Origin: CAZRDB01 sp964598695
GTDB lineage: Bacteria; Armatimonadota; Zipacnadia; UBA1398
DNA: 27,656 bases
Reading direction: 5' to 3'
Assembly (NCBI GenBank): GCA_964598695.1
Contig: CAZRDB010000052.1
Location: 1 to 27,656 of the forward strand
The translations under genes were made by a program, and so were the position numbers. The first letter of the stretch is position 1; the number at the start of each line of letters is the position of its first letter. A model generated the notes under the pieces. The model saw nothing but the letters and a program-made list of their open reading frames with translations. It searched no databases and was not told the DNA's origin. Positions 13,002 through 20,879 of the stretch are shown piece after piece.

Positions 13002-16000
13002 CTACCTGCCCTTCACGACGATGCATCCCACGGACTGCGGGGCGAGTCGGACGCGGATCGCGTGGCCGCCCGGGTAGTCCTCGGCGGCGAGCACCGTGCC
13101 GCCGCTCCACGCGTCGAGCGCCTCGCTCGTGCCCTGGGGGAGCGCGAGGACCGGCCCGTCGTAGCTTGTGTGGCGCGCGTTGTACAGCGTGTAGACCGTC
13201 TCGATCGGCCCCACGAAGCGGTTGGCGTAGATCCCCTCGGCGAGCGTCGGGACGAGCGGCGTCACGTCGTCCGAGGCGAACGCCTCTTGGTGCTCGAGGA
13301 GCAGCGCGTGGCAGCGGCGGATCATGGCGCGCGTCTCGGGGGCGAACCACTCCTCGGCGGGCCCCTCCAGCCAGATCCCCTCGCCGCCCCAGAAGACCCA
13401 CGCCGGACCGCTCACCCAGTCGGCCGTCGGCTTGTCGCACACGAGGATCTCGATGGTCTTGAAGCTCGGGTCGACGAACCGGTAGAGGTTGAGCGGCAGC
13501 TCACGGCCCAGGTTGAGCGCCCGCTGCATCGAGTAGGTGAAGCTGCCATCGAGCAGCGGCGCGTTCACGTCGGGCGGCGACTCCTCCGAGTAGAGCGCCA
13601 CGCCCGGCCGGGCCGCGTCGATCCCGGCCCGGATGCGCCGTAGCATCCCCGCCTCGTTGAGCGCCGGGTTGTCGGGGACCGCGTGGCCGTGGGTCGGCGC
13701 GAAGCACTGCCGCCAGTCGGAGCAGAAGCCGAACTCGTCGACGTACATCCCGTCGGGCACGAGGTTGTCGACGGCCCTGCGGTAGGTCTCGGCCTGGATC
13801 GCCCGCCACTCCTCGACCGCCGGACAGGCGAACACCTCGGTCGCGTCGGGCCAGTAGCGCGCTCTGCCCTCCGGGTCGCGGATCGCCACCTGCTCGCCGA
13901 TCCGTTGCCCGAGCGGACCCTTCGTCTCGAGGAGATAGCCTTCGATGTACAGCCCGACGCGCACTCCGTTCCAGCGCATCGTGCGGATCGCGTCGCGCAA
14001 TGCCGGGTACCCGCCCGGCCAGGAGTCGGCCGGGTCGGGATCACCCGGCCTCCCATAGACCCGACCGACGTCCGGCACGTTGCCCCAGTCGAACAGGTGC
14101 AGGTACTCGGCGCCGCCGAACGCGCGCTCGGCCTCGTCGAGGGCCGGCATCAGGTCGATCGGCTTGGTCCTATCGGCCCACAGCGGGTCGAGCCAGTGGA
14201 GGAAGCGCTGGCGGAAGTTCCAGACGCGGCGGAACCAGTCGGGTCGGGGTCCGATGGGTGCGAGGGCGCCTCGGCGCCACGCCCGGTAGCGCGCGAGCGC
14301 GACATGCCAGTCGCCCGCGTAGGTCGCGAGACACGTCGGGCCCAGCTCGCGGATGGCGCCCGGGGCGAGCATCCGCCGTGGGTAGGAGACGCCGAGCGTC
14401 ACCTCGGCGCCCCGCTTCGTGAGCCGGTAGCCGCGCTCGATCGGCTCCGTGTTCGGCTGGACGAGCGCGACACCGCCGGCGCCGTCTGCCGTGCTCGCGG
14501 CGAGGAACTGGTGGCGGACGCCCCAGCCGGCGTAGGGGCCGGAGAGGTCGGTGTCGCGGTCGGAGACGACGGCCGCGGCGTCGGGGAAGCAGTAGGTCGG
14601 CTCGCCGGGCCCGGGCATCCGAAGCCGGACCACCGGTCCGAGGACCTCGACCTCGTGCGGCCTCTCGCCCAGGTTCGAGGCCGCCGCCTCCATCCGGACG
14701 CCGAAGGAAGGGTCGGCCGTCACGGCAAGGCTGATGCCGATCTCGCCCACCCGCGCCATGTAGTGGCCCTCAGCGATCCACAGCGCCGGTGGCTCCTCGC
14801 CGTCGACCCGTACCCGCAGGAGCGGCCGCACCGGTTCCGCGAGCAGCTCGCGCTGGAGGGACTTGTGCCACAGACTCGTGAGTTCCAGGCCCTGCTCGCC
14901 GATCACCAGAACCGCGCGCACCTCGGGCGTCTCGACGATGTACTCCCCCGCGACCTGGTGCGCGATGCACTCCCCCGTCGGCGGGAGCCAGGGGGCCAGG
15001 TTGCGCGGCGGGAGCATCCGATAGCCATCCTCCCGCGTCGGGTGGCGCGGCGCGCCGGCCCGGAGCGTCGCGCCCAGCAGCGAGAGGCCGATCTGGTCGC
15101 TGCGGACGAGGAGACGCACCCCCGACACCGCCGCATCGGCCGGCAGCGGGCAGCGCAGCACGCACAGCCCGCGCGCGAGGCCCCAGTCGTCGTCGCCCTC
15201 GTCGCTCGGGGCGAGCAGGGAGGGGACGCAGTCGCATCGAGCGCCGTTGCTGTAGGAGACCTCGACCACGAAGCGATCGGGGTCGGGCGCCCGGCGGAGC
15301 CGCCCGCCCCCGCGCGCCGGCTGGTCGTCGCCGATCATCCCGACGGCGGCCAGAAGGTACAGCTCGCGCCCGACCGCTCCCGGCGCCAGCCGCAGCTCCC
15401 CCCGTGAGCCGAGAGGGATCACGGGGGCCAAGGCTGGCGCGACCGGCGCGAAGGGGACGTCCCGGTAGACGCACAGGCTCGCGAGGGGGGCATCGCTGAG
15501 GCCGGCGGCGCGGAGGATCGTGGCGGAGTCGTCGGCCGAGGCCCCCCGCCCGGGGGGGAGGTCCAGCAGGCTCCAGCCCTCGCCAAGCCCGGAGCAGGCC
15601 GGGAGCAGGTCGGCGAGGCTCTCGCGCTCGGGTGCGCCGGTGAGCTTCAGCTCGAGCAGCTCGAGCCAGGCGCCCGGCTTCCGCGCCTGCACCTGTACGG
15701 CCAGCCGCTCGAGCGAGGGCACCGTCGCGAGGACCCCCGAGAGGGGGAGACAGACGGTGTGGACGCCGCCATCCTGGGCCAGCTCGGTCGGGAGCGCGAG
15801 GGCGGCGTAGGCCTCCTTGCCCATCGCGCACACGGCGTAGTCGCTCGCCCCTCCGCCGGCGGCCCGGTACCGGAGCACCGCGTAGCGGAAGCCCGTCAGG
15901 TCAAGGGGCGCGTCGAGGGCGGCCGACCACTTCACCCCGGTCCCCGCCTCGGCGCAGGTGAAGCGCAGGCCCCGCGCGCGACCGACCGTCCCGGGCCCCG

Positions 16001-16601
16001 GGTTGCCGAGCCAACTCGGCTGAGCGGCCCAGAGGTCGGGATCGGGGAGCGTCACCGTCACGGGCGCCGCCGCCGTCTCGGGGGCGGCCCCGAGCACGGC
16101 CGCGTCCTCGGGCGGCTCGGCTGCCAGCCGCAGCTCCGTGAGTTCGACCTCGGCCGGCCCCGGGCCCGCGATGAGCTGCAGCGCGAGGGCCGAGGGGTCA
16201 CCCGCGAGCCCCGCGACGTCGAGCTGCAGTGCTAGCACGCGCCATTCGCCATCGGCCGTCAGGTCGGCGCATCGCAGGAGCGTCCGCCCCTCGCGCGAGC
16301 CGTCGTCGGCCCAGAGGAAGTAGTCGTCGTCCGCGGCGCCGCCCCCGAGACCCGTGGCGCGGTAGCGCAGCACGAGCCACGGCGCGATCTCGCGCGGGGC
16401 GCACCGGACGGGACGCAACCACTTCATCCGCGCCGCATCGACCCGAAGGGTGAGCGTCCCCTCCTCCGCCCGTGCGGAGTACGTGGCGGCAGCTTGGGGT
16501 CCGACCCAGTCGGGCCGTGCGGGCCACTCGGCGCTCTGGGAGAGCAGGTCGGTCGTCCACGGCGCCTGGAGCGAGAGAAGCAGCGGGAGGAGGGAAAGCA
16601 T
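13002..16601 (-). CDS. Secreted DUF6259/GH-like TIM-barrel protein with duplicated N-terminal sandwich
   Basis: 1,199 residues with a short signal peptide (MLSLLPLLLSLQA). Two similar beta-sandwich units lie at about 22-160 and 190-330; both contain a MKWLRP or VKWSA element, a VLRYRATG or VLRYRAAG strand and an LALQLIAG or LAVQVQAR strand. A long beta-rich middle (about 340-790) precedes a TIM-barrel-like region at about 800-1090 (YLHLFDWGNVPDVG, GVRVGLYIEGYLLE, PDGMYVDEFGF, ALYSEESPPD) and a C-terminal sandwich. Asp955/Glu956 of YVDEF and Glu1006/Glu1007 of YSEES are the best catalytic candidates, by analogy with GH13/GH36-like clans. The overall style matches the DUF6259 family, whose activity is unknown to me. 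The start at 16601 follows GGAGG. It is divergent from the third GH36 gene and convergent, with 24 bases between, to the cytochrome gene. Confidence 0.65.
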   Translation of the reverse strand: MLSLLPLLLSLQAPWTTDLLSQSAEWPARPDWVGPQAAATYSARAEEGTLTLRVDAARMKWLRPVRCAPREIAPWLVLRYRATGLGGGAADDDYFLWADDGSREGRTLLRCADLTADGEWRVLALQLDVAGLAGDPSALALQLIAGPGPAEVELTELRLAAEPPEDAAVLGAAPETAAAPVTVTLPDPDLWAAQPSWLGNPGPGTVGRARGLRFTCAEAGTGVKWSAALDAPLDLTGFRYAVLRYRAAGGGASDYAVCAMGKEAYAALALPTELAQDGGVHTVCLPLSGVLATVPSLERLAVQVQARKPGAWLELLELKLTGAPERESLADLLPACSGLGEGWSLLDLPPGRGASADDSATILRAAGLSDAPLASLCVYRDVPFAPVAPALAPVIPLGSRGELRLAPGAVGRELYLLAAVGMIGDDQPARGGGRLRRAPDPDRFVVEVSYSNGARCDCVPSLLAPSDEGDDDWGLARGLCVLRCPLPADAAVSGVRLLVRSDQIGLSLLGATLRAGAPRHPTREDGYRMLPPRNLAPWLPPTGECIAHQVAGEYIVETPEVRAVLVIGEQGLELTSLWHKSLQRELLAEPVRPLLRVRVDGEEPPALWIAEGHYMARVGEIGISLAVTADPSFGVRMEAAASNLGERPHEVEVLGPVVRLRMPGPGEPTYCFPDAAAVVSDRDTDLSGPYAGWGVRHQFLAASTADGAGGVALVQPNTEPIERGYRLTKRGAEVTLGVSYPRRMLAPGAIRELGPTCLATYAGDWHVALARYRAWRRGALAPIGPRPDWFRRVWNFRQRFLHWLDPLWADRTKPIDLMPALDEAERAFGGAEYLHLFDWGNVPDVGRVYGRPGDPDPADSWPGGYPALRDAIRTMRWNGVRVGLYIEGYLLETKGPLGQRIGEQVAIRDPEGRARYWPDATEVFACPAVEEWRAIQAETYRRAVDNLVPDGMYVDEFGFCSDWRQCFAPTHGHAVPDNPALNEAGMLRRIRAGIDAARPGVALYSEESPPDVNAPLLDGSFTYSMQRALNLGRELPLNLYRFVDPSFKTIEILVCDKPTADWVSGPAWVFWGGEGIWLEGPAEEWFAPETRAMIRRCHALLLEHQEAFASDDVTPLVPTLAEGIYANRFVGPIETVYTLYNARHTSYDGPVLALPQGTSEALDAWSGGTVLAAEDYPGGHAIRVRLAPQSVGCIVVKGR

Positions 16602-16773
16602 GGTGACGCCTCCGATACGCGCGGCATGGAGCGAACGGCCCTGTAGAGCAGCCCATCGCGGGGGATCTTCCCGCTCGGCCGGCGGCGACCTGCAGGGGCT
16701 GTCGCGTCGCGCTCCGCTGTGCTACGCTCCCACCGGTCGTGCTCGCCGTCAGGTTCCTGGGGAGGGTCATCAC
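16602..16773. promoter_or_regulatory. Divergent intergenic region between DUF6259-like and third GH36 genes
   Basis: This 172-base gap must contain promoters for both genes. Good ribosome-binding sites lie at each edge (GGAGG on the minus strand; GGGGAGGG at 16759-16766 on the plus strand). TACGCT at 16723-16728 is a possible plus-strand -10, without a clear -35. No strong operator-like repeat was seen. Confidence 0.35.
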
Positions 16774-18792
16774 ATGACGCTGCTGATCGGCATGGTCGCA
16801 TTCGGGGTCTCCACGGTGCAGGCCGGTCTCTCGGCCTCGGCCGCCGTCTCGCCGACCTCGGCCGAGATCGCGGTGGGCCGGCGCTGGGCCGGCGCGGCCC
16901 TCGGGGGGAAGTCGGACGACGCGCCATTCTCCTTCACGTACGACGGCCATCCCTCGACGGAGCTGCTGGCCACGTTGCCGTCGGAGCGGTCGTCCGAGGC
17001 CCTCGGCGCCGACCGCACCCGCCGCACGGTGACGTGGACCGACCCGCGCACGGGGCTCGAGGTCCGTTGCGTGGGCGTGGAGTACCGCGACTTCCCCGTT
17101 GTGGAGTGGACCGTGTACCTCCGCAACACGGGGCCGGTCGATACACCGGTCCTGGAGTCGGTCCAGGCGCTGGAGACGGCGTTCCACGGCGCCGGCGGGG
17201 GCGGCGGTCTCCTCCACCACGCCGTCGGGAGCCCCTGCGAGGCCCGGGACTATCAGCCGCTCGAGACGGCGCTCGCGCCGGGGGCCTCCCTTCGGATCGG
17301 GGCGGCGGGCGGCCGTTCGACGAACTCCGACCTCTCCTACTTCGACCTGGAGCTGCCCGGACGCCAGGGCGTGATCGTGGCCGTCGGTTGGCCCGGCCAG
17401 TGGGCCTCCGAGTGGGTCGGCGAGGAGTCCGGTGTGAGCGTCCGCATCGGGCAGGAGCTGACCCACTTCCGGCTCCACCCCGGCGAGGAGGTGCGCACGC
17501 CGCTGGTGGCGCTCCTCTTCTGGCAGGCCGGACCGGGCGCCGCGAGCGATGACTGGCTCCGGGCGCAGAACCTCTGGCGCCGCTGGTTCATCACCCACAA
17601 CATCCACCGCCCCGGCGGGAAGCTCCCCCCCTACCTGTGGATCGGCGCAAGCCAGCACACGAACATGATGGTCGGCGCGACCGAGGAGAACCAGAAGCAG
17701 GCCGTCGACTCCTACCTGGCGCAAGGCTACACGCCGGACCTGTGGTGGATGGACGCCGGCTGGTACCCGTGCAACGGAGACTGGACCTGCACCGGTACGT
17801 GGGAGCCCGACCCGGCCCGCTTCCCGAACGGGCTCGAGCCGGTCACCCGGCACCTGCGCGCGCGCGGGATCCGGAGCGTGCTGTGGTTCGAGCCGGAACG
17901 GGTACGGCAGGGGACGTGGCTGGCCACTGAGCACCCGGAGTGGCTGCTCACCGCCCCGGGCGACAGTCTGCTCGACTTCGGCAACCCGGAAGCCTGGCGC
18001 TGGGTGGTCGAGCACGTCGACGCGATGGTCACCTCGCTCGACCTGGACATCTACCGCCAGGACTTCAACATGGACCCGCTCCCCCATTGGCGCGCGCACG
18101 ACGCGCCCGACCGCCAAGGGATCACCGAGAACCACTACGTGACGGGGATGCTGGCCTACTGGGACGAACTCCTGCGGCGCCACCCCGATCTCCTCTACGA
18201 CAACTGCGCGAGCGGCGGCCGGCGCAACGATCTCGAGAGCATGCGGCGCGGGGTCCCGTACACGAAGAGCGACTACGCCGAGGACCCCGTCGGCGTGCAG
18301 GGGCAAACCTACGGCCTCTCGCTGTGGATCCCATACTTCGCGGCGGTGGGGATCGTCACCGACGACGTCTACCTCTCCCGCAGCCGGATCGCGCAGGTGC
18401 TGGGCGTGGGGATCGACGACCACGGCGGGGGCGACCTGAGCCAGATCCCGGCTCGCCTCGGTGAATGGCGGCGGGCCTCCCGCTGCTACTGGGGTGACTT
18501 CTGGCCGCTGACGCCCTACAGCCTCGCGCCCGATGCGTGGCTCGCGTGGCAGTTCCACCTGGCCGCGGAGGGGCAGGGGGTCGTGCAGGTCTACCGCCGC
18601 GCCGAGTGCCCCGGTGACGCGCTCACCGTGACGCTGCGGGGGCTCGACCCCAAGGCGACCTACCGCGTGATGGACCTCGACACGCGGGAGCCGCGGGACG
18701 TATCGGGGGCCGAGTTGATGGGCCCCGGACTCACGGTGGCCGTCCCGACCCGGCCCGGCGCGGCGATCGTCGTCTACGACCGCCTGCCCTAG
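16774..18792 (+). CDS. Secreted GH36 alpha-galactosidase-like protein lacking NPCBM (copy 3)
   Basis: 672 residues with a signal peptide at 1-17 (MTLLIGMVAFGVSTVQA). After a short linker it enters the GH36 beta-sandwich directly (DAPFSFTYDGHP), so the NPCBM module of copies 1 and 2 is absent. The barrel retains LWWMDAGWYPCNG, VLWFEPERV, IYRQDFN and NCASGGRRNDLE. Asp430 is the likely nucleophile and Asp486 the likely acid/base. Local differences from the other copies include WIGASQHTNMMVG in place of the CSSH-containing strand, and an extra GIDDHGGGDLSQIP loop. The ATG at 16774 has GGGGAGGG at ideal spacing. Being on the opposite strand and more divergent, it is probably an older paralogue rather than part of the recent tandem duplication. 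Confidence 0.84.
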   Translation: MTLLIGMVAFGVSTVQAGLSASAAVSPTSAEIAVGRRWAGAALGGKSDDAPFSFTYDGHPSTELLATLPSERSSEALGADRTRRTVTWTDPRTGLEVRCVGVEYRDFPVVEWTVYLRNTGPVDTPVLESVQALETAFHGAGGGGGLLHHAVGSPCEARDYQPLETALAPGASLRIGAAGGRSTNSDLSYFDLELPGRQGVIVAVGWPGQWASEWVGEESGVSVRIGQELTHFRLHPGEEVRTPLVALLFWQAGPGAASDDWLRAQNLWRRWFITHNIHRPGGKLPPYLWIGASQHTNMMVGATEENQKQAVDSYLAQGYTPDLWWMDAGWYPCNGDWTCTGTWEPDPARFPNGLEPVTRHLRARGIRSVLWFEPERVRQGTWLATEHPEWLLTAPGDSLLDFGNPEAWRWVVEHVDAMVTSLDLDIYRQDFNMDPLPHWRAHDAPDRQGITENHYVTGMLAYWDELLRRHPDLLYDNCASGGRRNDLESMRRGVPYTKSDYAEDPVGVQGQTYGLSLWIPYFAAVGIVTDDVYLSRSRIAQVLGVGIDDHGGGDLSQIPARLGEWRRASRCYWGDFWPLTPYSLAPDAWLAWQFHLAAEGQGVVQVYRRAECPGDALTVTLRGLDPKATYRVMDLDTREPRDVSGAELMGPGLTVAVPTRPGAAIVVYDRLP

Positions 18793-18818
18793 CTGCGGGC
18801 CCGCGGGATTCCCGAATC

Positions 18819-18848
18819 TTGACCGCCGTGGCCCGGATTCGATAGAGT
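18819..18848 (+). promoter_or_regulatory. Sigma-70-type promoter for rpoZ-dnaJ
   Basis: TTGACC (18819-18824) and TAGAGT (18843-18848) are separated by 18 bases, close to the consensus of a primary-sigma promoter. Transcription would start near 18855, about 40 bases before the rpoZ ATG. It also marks a boundary from the upstream GH36 gene, which ends 26 bases earlier. Confidence 0.6.
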
Positions 18849-18893
18849 CAACTTCTGCATGGACGTGAACGGACCACGGAGGTCTCCCACCCA

Positions 18894-19238
18894 ATGCGTG
18901 ATCGCAACCTCGATATCCTGGTCGACAAGGTCGGCTCGAAGTACACCCTGGTCGTCGCGGTTGCCAAGCGGGGGCAGCAGATCCGCAACGGCTCCGCCCC
19001 GCGGGTCGACACCATCGCGCGCAACCCCGTGACCGTCGCACTCCAGGAGATCGGCAGCGCCGAGGTGCGCGTCGATCCGGCCGAGTACCTTGCGGCCGCC
19101 GAGCCCGCCCGCCCGCAGGCTCCCCCGACCGAGAACCAGGGGGATCTCGAGGACGACCTGTTCGCCCTCGCCGACATGCCGGGCGACGGCAGCTTTGACG
19201 ACGACGCCTTCGACGAGGAACTCGACGCCGAGGCGTAG
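18894..19238 (+). CDS. rpoZ: RNA polymerase omega subunit
   Basis: This 114-residue protein matches omega through VDKVGSKYTLVVAVAKRGQQI near residues 10-30 and NPVTVALQEIGSAEVRV near 44-60. Omega binds the beta-prime subunit and helps RNA polymerase assembly and stability. The C terminus is extended: a Pro/Ala linker at about 68-80, then a strongly acidic tail at about 84-114 (DLEDDLF, FDDDAFDEELDAEA). This makes the protein longer than many omega subunits. GGAGGT at 18878-18883 supports the ATG at 18894. It is followed 57 bases later by dnaJ, probably on the same transcript. Confidence 0.85.
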   Translation: MRDRNLDILVDKVGSKYTLVVAVAKRGQQIRNGSAPRVDTIARNPVTVALQEIGSAEVRVDPAEYLAAAEPARPQAPPTENQGDLEDDLFALADMPGDGSFDDDAFDEELDAEA

Positions 19239-19246
19239 CGCCTCGC

Positions 19247-19267
19247 GGCCGCCCCGCGGGGCCGGCC
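19247..19267 (+). other. Intercistronic hairpin between rpoZ and dnaJ
   Basis: A 12-base perfect palindrome (GCCCCGCGGGGC, 19251-19262) is flanked by GGCC and CGGCC, which lengthen the stem with a one-base bulge. With no T-run it is more likely a processing or partial-attenuation element than a full terminator. It could set different dosage for the two genes. Confidence 0.4.
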
Positions 19268-19295
19268 TCCTCCCGAAGGCAGGGGACTGGTCGAA

Positions 19296-20435
19296 GTGTC
19301 CGGTGACTTCTACGAGATCCTCGGGGTGAGCCGGGAGGCATCCCAGGAAGAGATCAAGCGCGCCTACCGTGGCCGCGCCCGGCAGTACCATCCCGATGTG
19401 AACCCCGAAGAGGACGCCGAGGAGAAGTTCAAGGAACTCTCGCTCGCCTACAGCGTCCTGAGCGACCCCCAGCAGCGCCAGCGGTACGACCGCTACGGCT
19501 ATGAGGCCGTCCGCAACGGCGGCAACGGTGGCGGCGCGCCCGGTGGCGGGGGCTTCGGCGGCTTCGGCTTCCCGATCGATCTCGAGGACCTGATCTCCAG
19601 CTTCTTCGGCGGTGGCGGGGCCACGCAGACCGACAGTGGGCGCGGCTCCGACCTGCGCTACGACCTCGAGCTGACGCTCGAGGAGGTGCTCACGGGCTGC
19701 GAGCGCCAGGTCGAGGTCAGCAAGCCCGAGTACTGCAGCCACTGCGACGGCTCCGGCGCCGAGCCCGGCCATGGCTACCAGACCTGCGCGACCTGCCGCG
19801 GCGCGGGTCGGGTCGCGCGCTCCCAGTCGACCTTCTTCGGCCAGTTCACCACCGCGACGACCTGCCCCACCTGCCACGGCGCGGGCCGGGTGGTCGAGCA
19901 GGCCTGCTCCGAGTGTCGGGGCGAGGGCCGCTCGGTCCAGCAGGTCACGCTCACGATCACGGTCCCCCCGGGCGTCGAGGACGGCGACCGGATGCGGCTC
20001 CGGGGACAGGGTGAGGCAGGCCGCCACGGGGGCCCTCCCGGCGACCTGTACGTGGTCTGCCACGTCAAGGACCACGACCGCTTCGACCGCCGCGGCACCG
20101 AGCTGGCGACCGAGATCGCGATCACCTTCAGCCAAGCCGCGCTGGGCGACCAGCTCCAGCTCACCGGCCTCGACGGCGAGGAGCTGACCGTCGATCTCCC
20201 CGCCGGCACCCAGACGGGCAGCCACTTCCGCCTCGCGGGCAAGGGGCTCCCGGCCGTGCGCAACGCGCAGCGGCGCGGCGAGCTGCACGTCTTCGTCCGA
20301 GTCCACACGCCCTCCGATCTCACGGCGGAGGAGCAGGCGCTGTTCCGGCAGCTCGCGGAGCTGCGCAACGAGGATGTGCCCCAGGAGCCGCGCGGGTTCT
20401 TCCGCAAGGTCTGGGAGCGCATCATCGGGGACTGA
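19296..20435 (+). CDS. dnaJ: Chaperone protein DnaJ (type I Hsp40)
   Basis: This 379-residue co-chaperone of DnaK has all type I parts. The J domain (residues 4-67) carries the HPD tripeptide at 32-34, which stimulates DnaK ATPase. A Gly-rich stretch follows at about 74-110. Four CxxCxGxG zinc repeats have Cys pairs at 147/150, 164/167, 190/193 and 204/207. Two C-terminal substrate-binding sandwiches extend to about 350 (GDLYVVCHVKDHDRFDRRG, ALGDQLQLTGLDGEE, GSHFRLAGKGLP). It starts with GTG at 19296, preceded by AGGGGA at 19281-19286; the usual family start (xDFYEILGV) begins three codons in. No dnaK or grpE lies nearby, so the partner is encoded elsewhere. A small unknown gene follows after 6 bases. 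Confidence 0.95.
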   Translation: MSGDFYEILGVSREASQEEIKRAYRGRARQYHPDVNPEEDAEEKFKELSLAYSVLSDPQQRQRYDRYGYEAVRNGGNGGGAPGGGGFGGFGFPIDLEDLISSFFGGGGATQTDSGRGSDLRYDLELTLEEVLTGCERQVEVSKPEYCSHCDGSGAEPGHGYQTCATCRGAGRVARSQSTFFGQFTTATTCPTCHGAGRVVEQACSECRGEGRSVQQVTLTITVPPGVEDGDRMRLRGQGEAGRHGGPPGDLYVVCHVKDHDRFDRRGTELATEIAITFSQAALGDQLQLTGLDGEELTVDLPAGTQTGSHFRLAGKGLPAVRNAQRRGELHVFVRVHTPSDLTAEEQALFRQLAELRNEDVPQEPRGFFRKVWERIIGD

Positions 20436-20441
20436 CGCCCC

Positions 20442-20879
20442 GTGACCGGCCCGACGTGGTGGCGCGAGCCCGCCGGACGCTTCCTCGTCGCCCTGCCGCC
20501 GGGCTGGTCGGCCGCGCCCAACGGCGCGGCCCACAGCTACCGCTTCCACTCCGCGCCCGCCGGGCCCGGCGAGCTGTGCATGACGGTCGTCGAGGCGGGG
20601 CCGGACGCGGTGGAGATCGAAGCGCGCGAGGTCATCGGCGAGGCCGCCGCCCATCACGCCGGGGCCTCGATGCGCGAGGGACTGGGGCTCGCGAAGACCG
20701 CCTATTCCGAGCGCGCCTCCGAGGATGGCCGCGAGTACTACCTCTACACGTGGGAGATCGGCCTGCGGACGTGGGTGAGCGTCTGGAGCTACCGGCTCGC
20801 GGCCGACCTCCACGGTCGCGAGCCCGCCAACCGCGAGTTCGCCCGGGTGGGCGAGATCATCGGCTCCTTCACCCTCTGA
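20442..20879 (+). CDS. Hypothetical protein downstream of dnaJ
   Basis: 145 residues, GTG start, no signal peptide or membrane segment. It begins with a Trp/Pro-rich stretch (TWWREPAGRFLVALPPGWSA). Alternating strand-like segments follow (HSYRFHSAPAG, ELCMTVVEAG, REYYLYTWEIG, RTWVSVWSYRL), and it ends in a short helix (FARVGEIIGSFTL). The pattern resembles small PsbP/DUF3805-like alpha-beta proteins in which a ...LPPGW... start and ...I..SF end recur, but I cannot assign a family. It begins 6 bases after the dnaJ stop, so it is probably co-translated. It ends directly against the convergent gene with no intergenic base. Confidence 0.7.
   Translation: MTGPTWWREPAGRFLVALPPGWSAAPNGAAHSYRFHSAPAGPGELCMTVVEAGPDAVEIEAREVIGEAAAHHAGASMREGLGLAKTAYSERASEDGREYYLYTWEIGLRTWVSVWSYRLAADLHGREPANREFARVGEIIGSFTL

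Noticed and set aside
16198..19341. A 1,047-codon minus-strand ORF
   Set aside because: It is antisense to the third GH36 gene, rpoZ and the divergent region. It is low-complexity and Pro/Arg-rich, as expected of shadow frames in GC-rich DNA.
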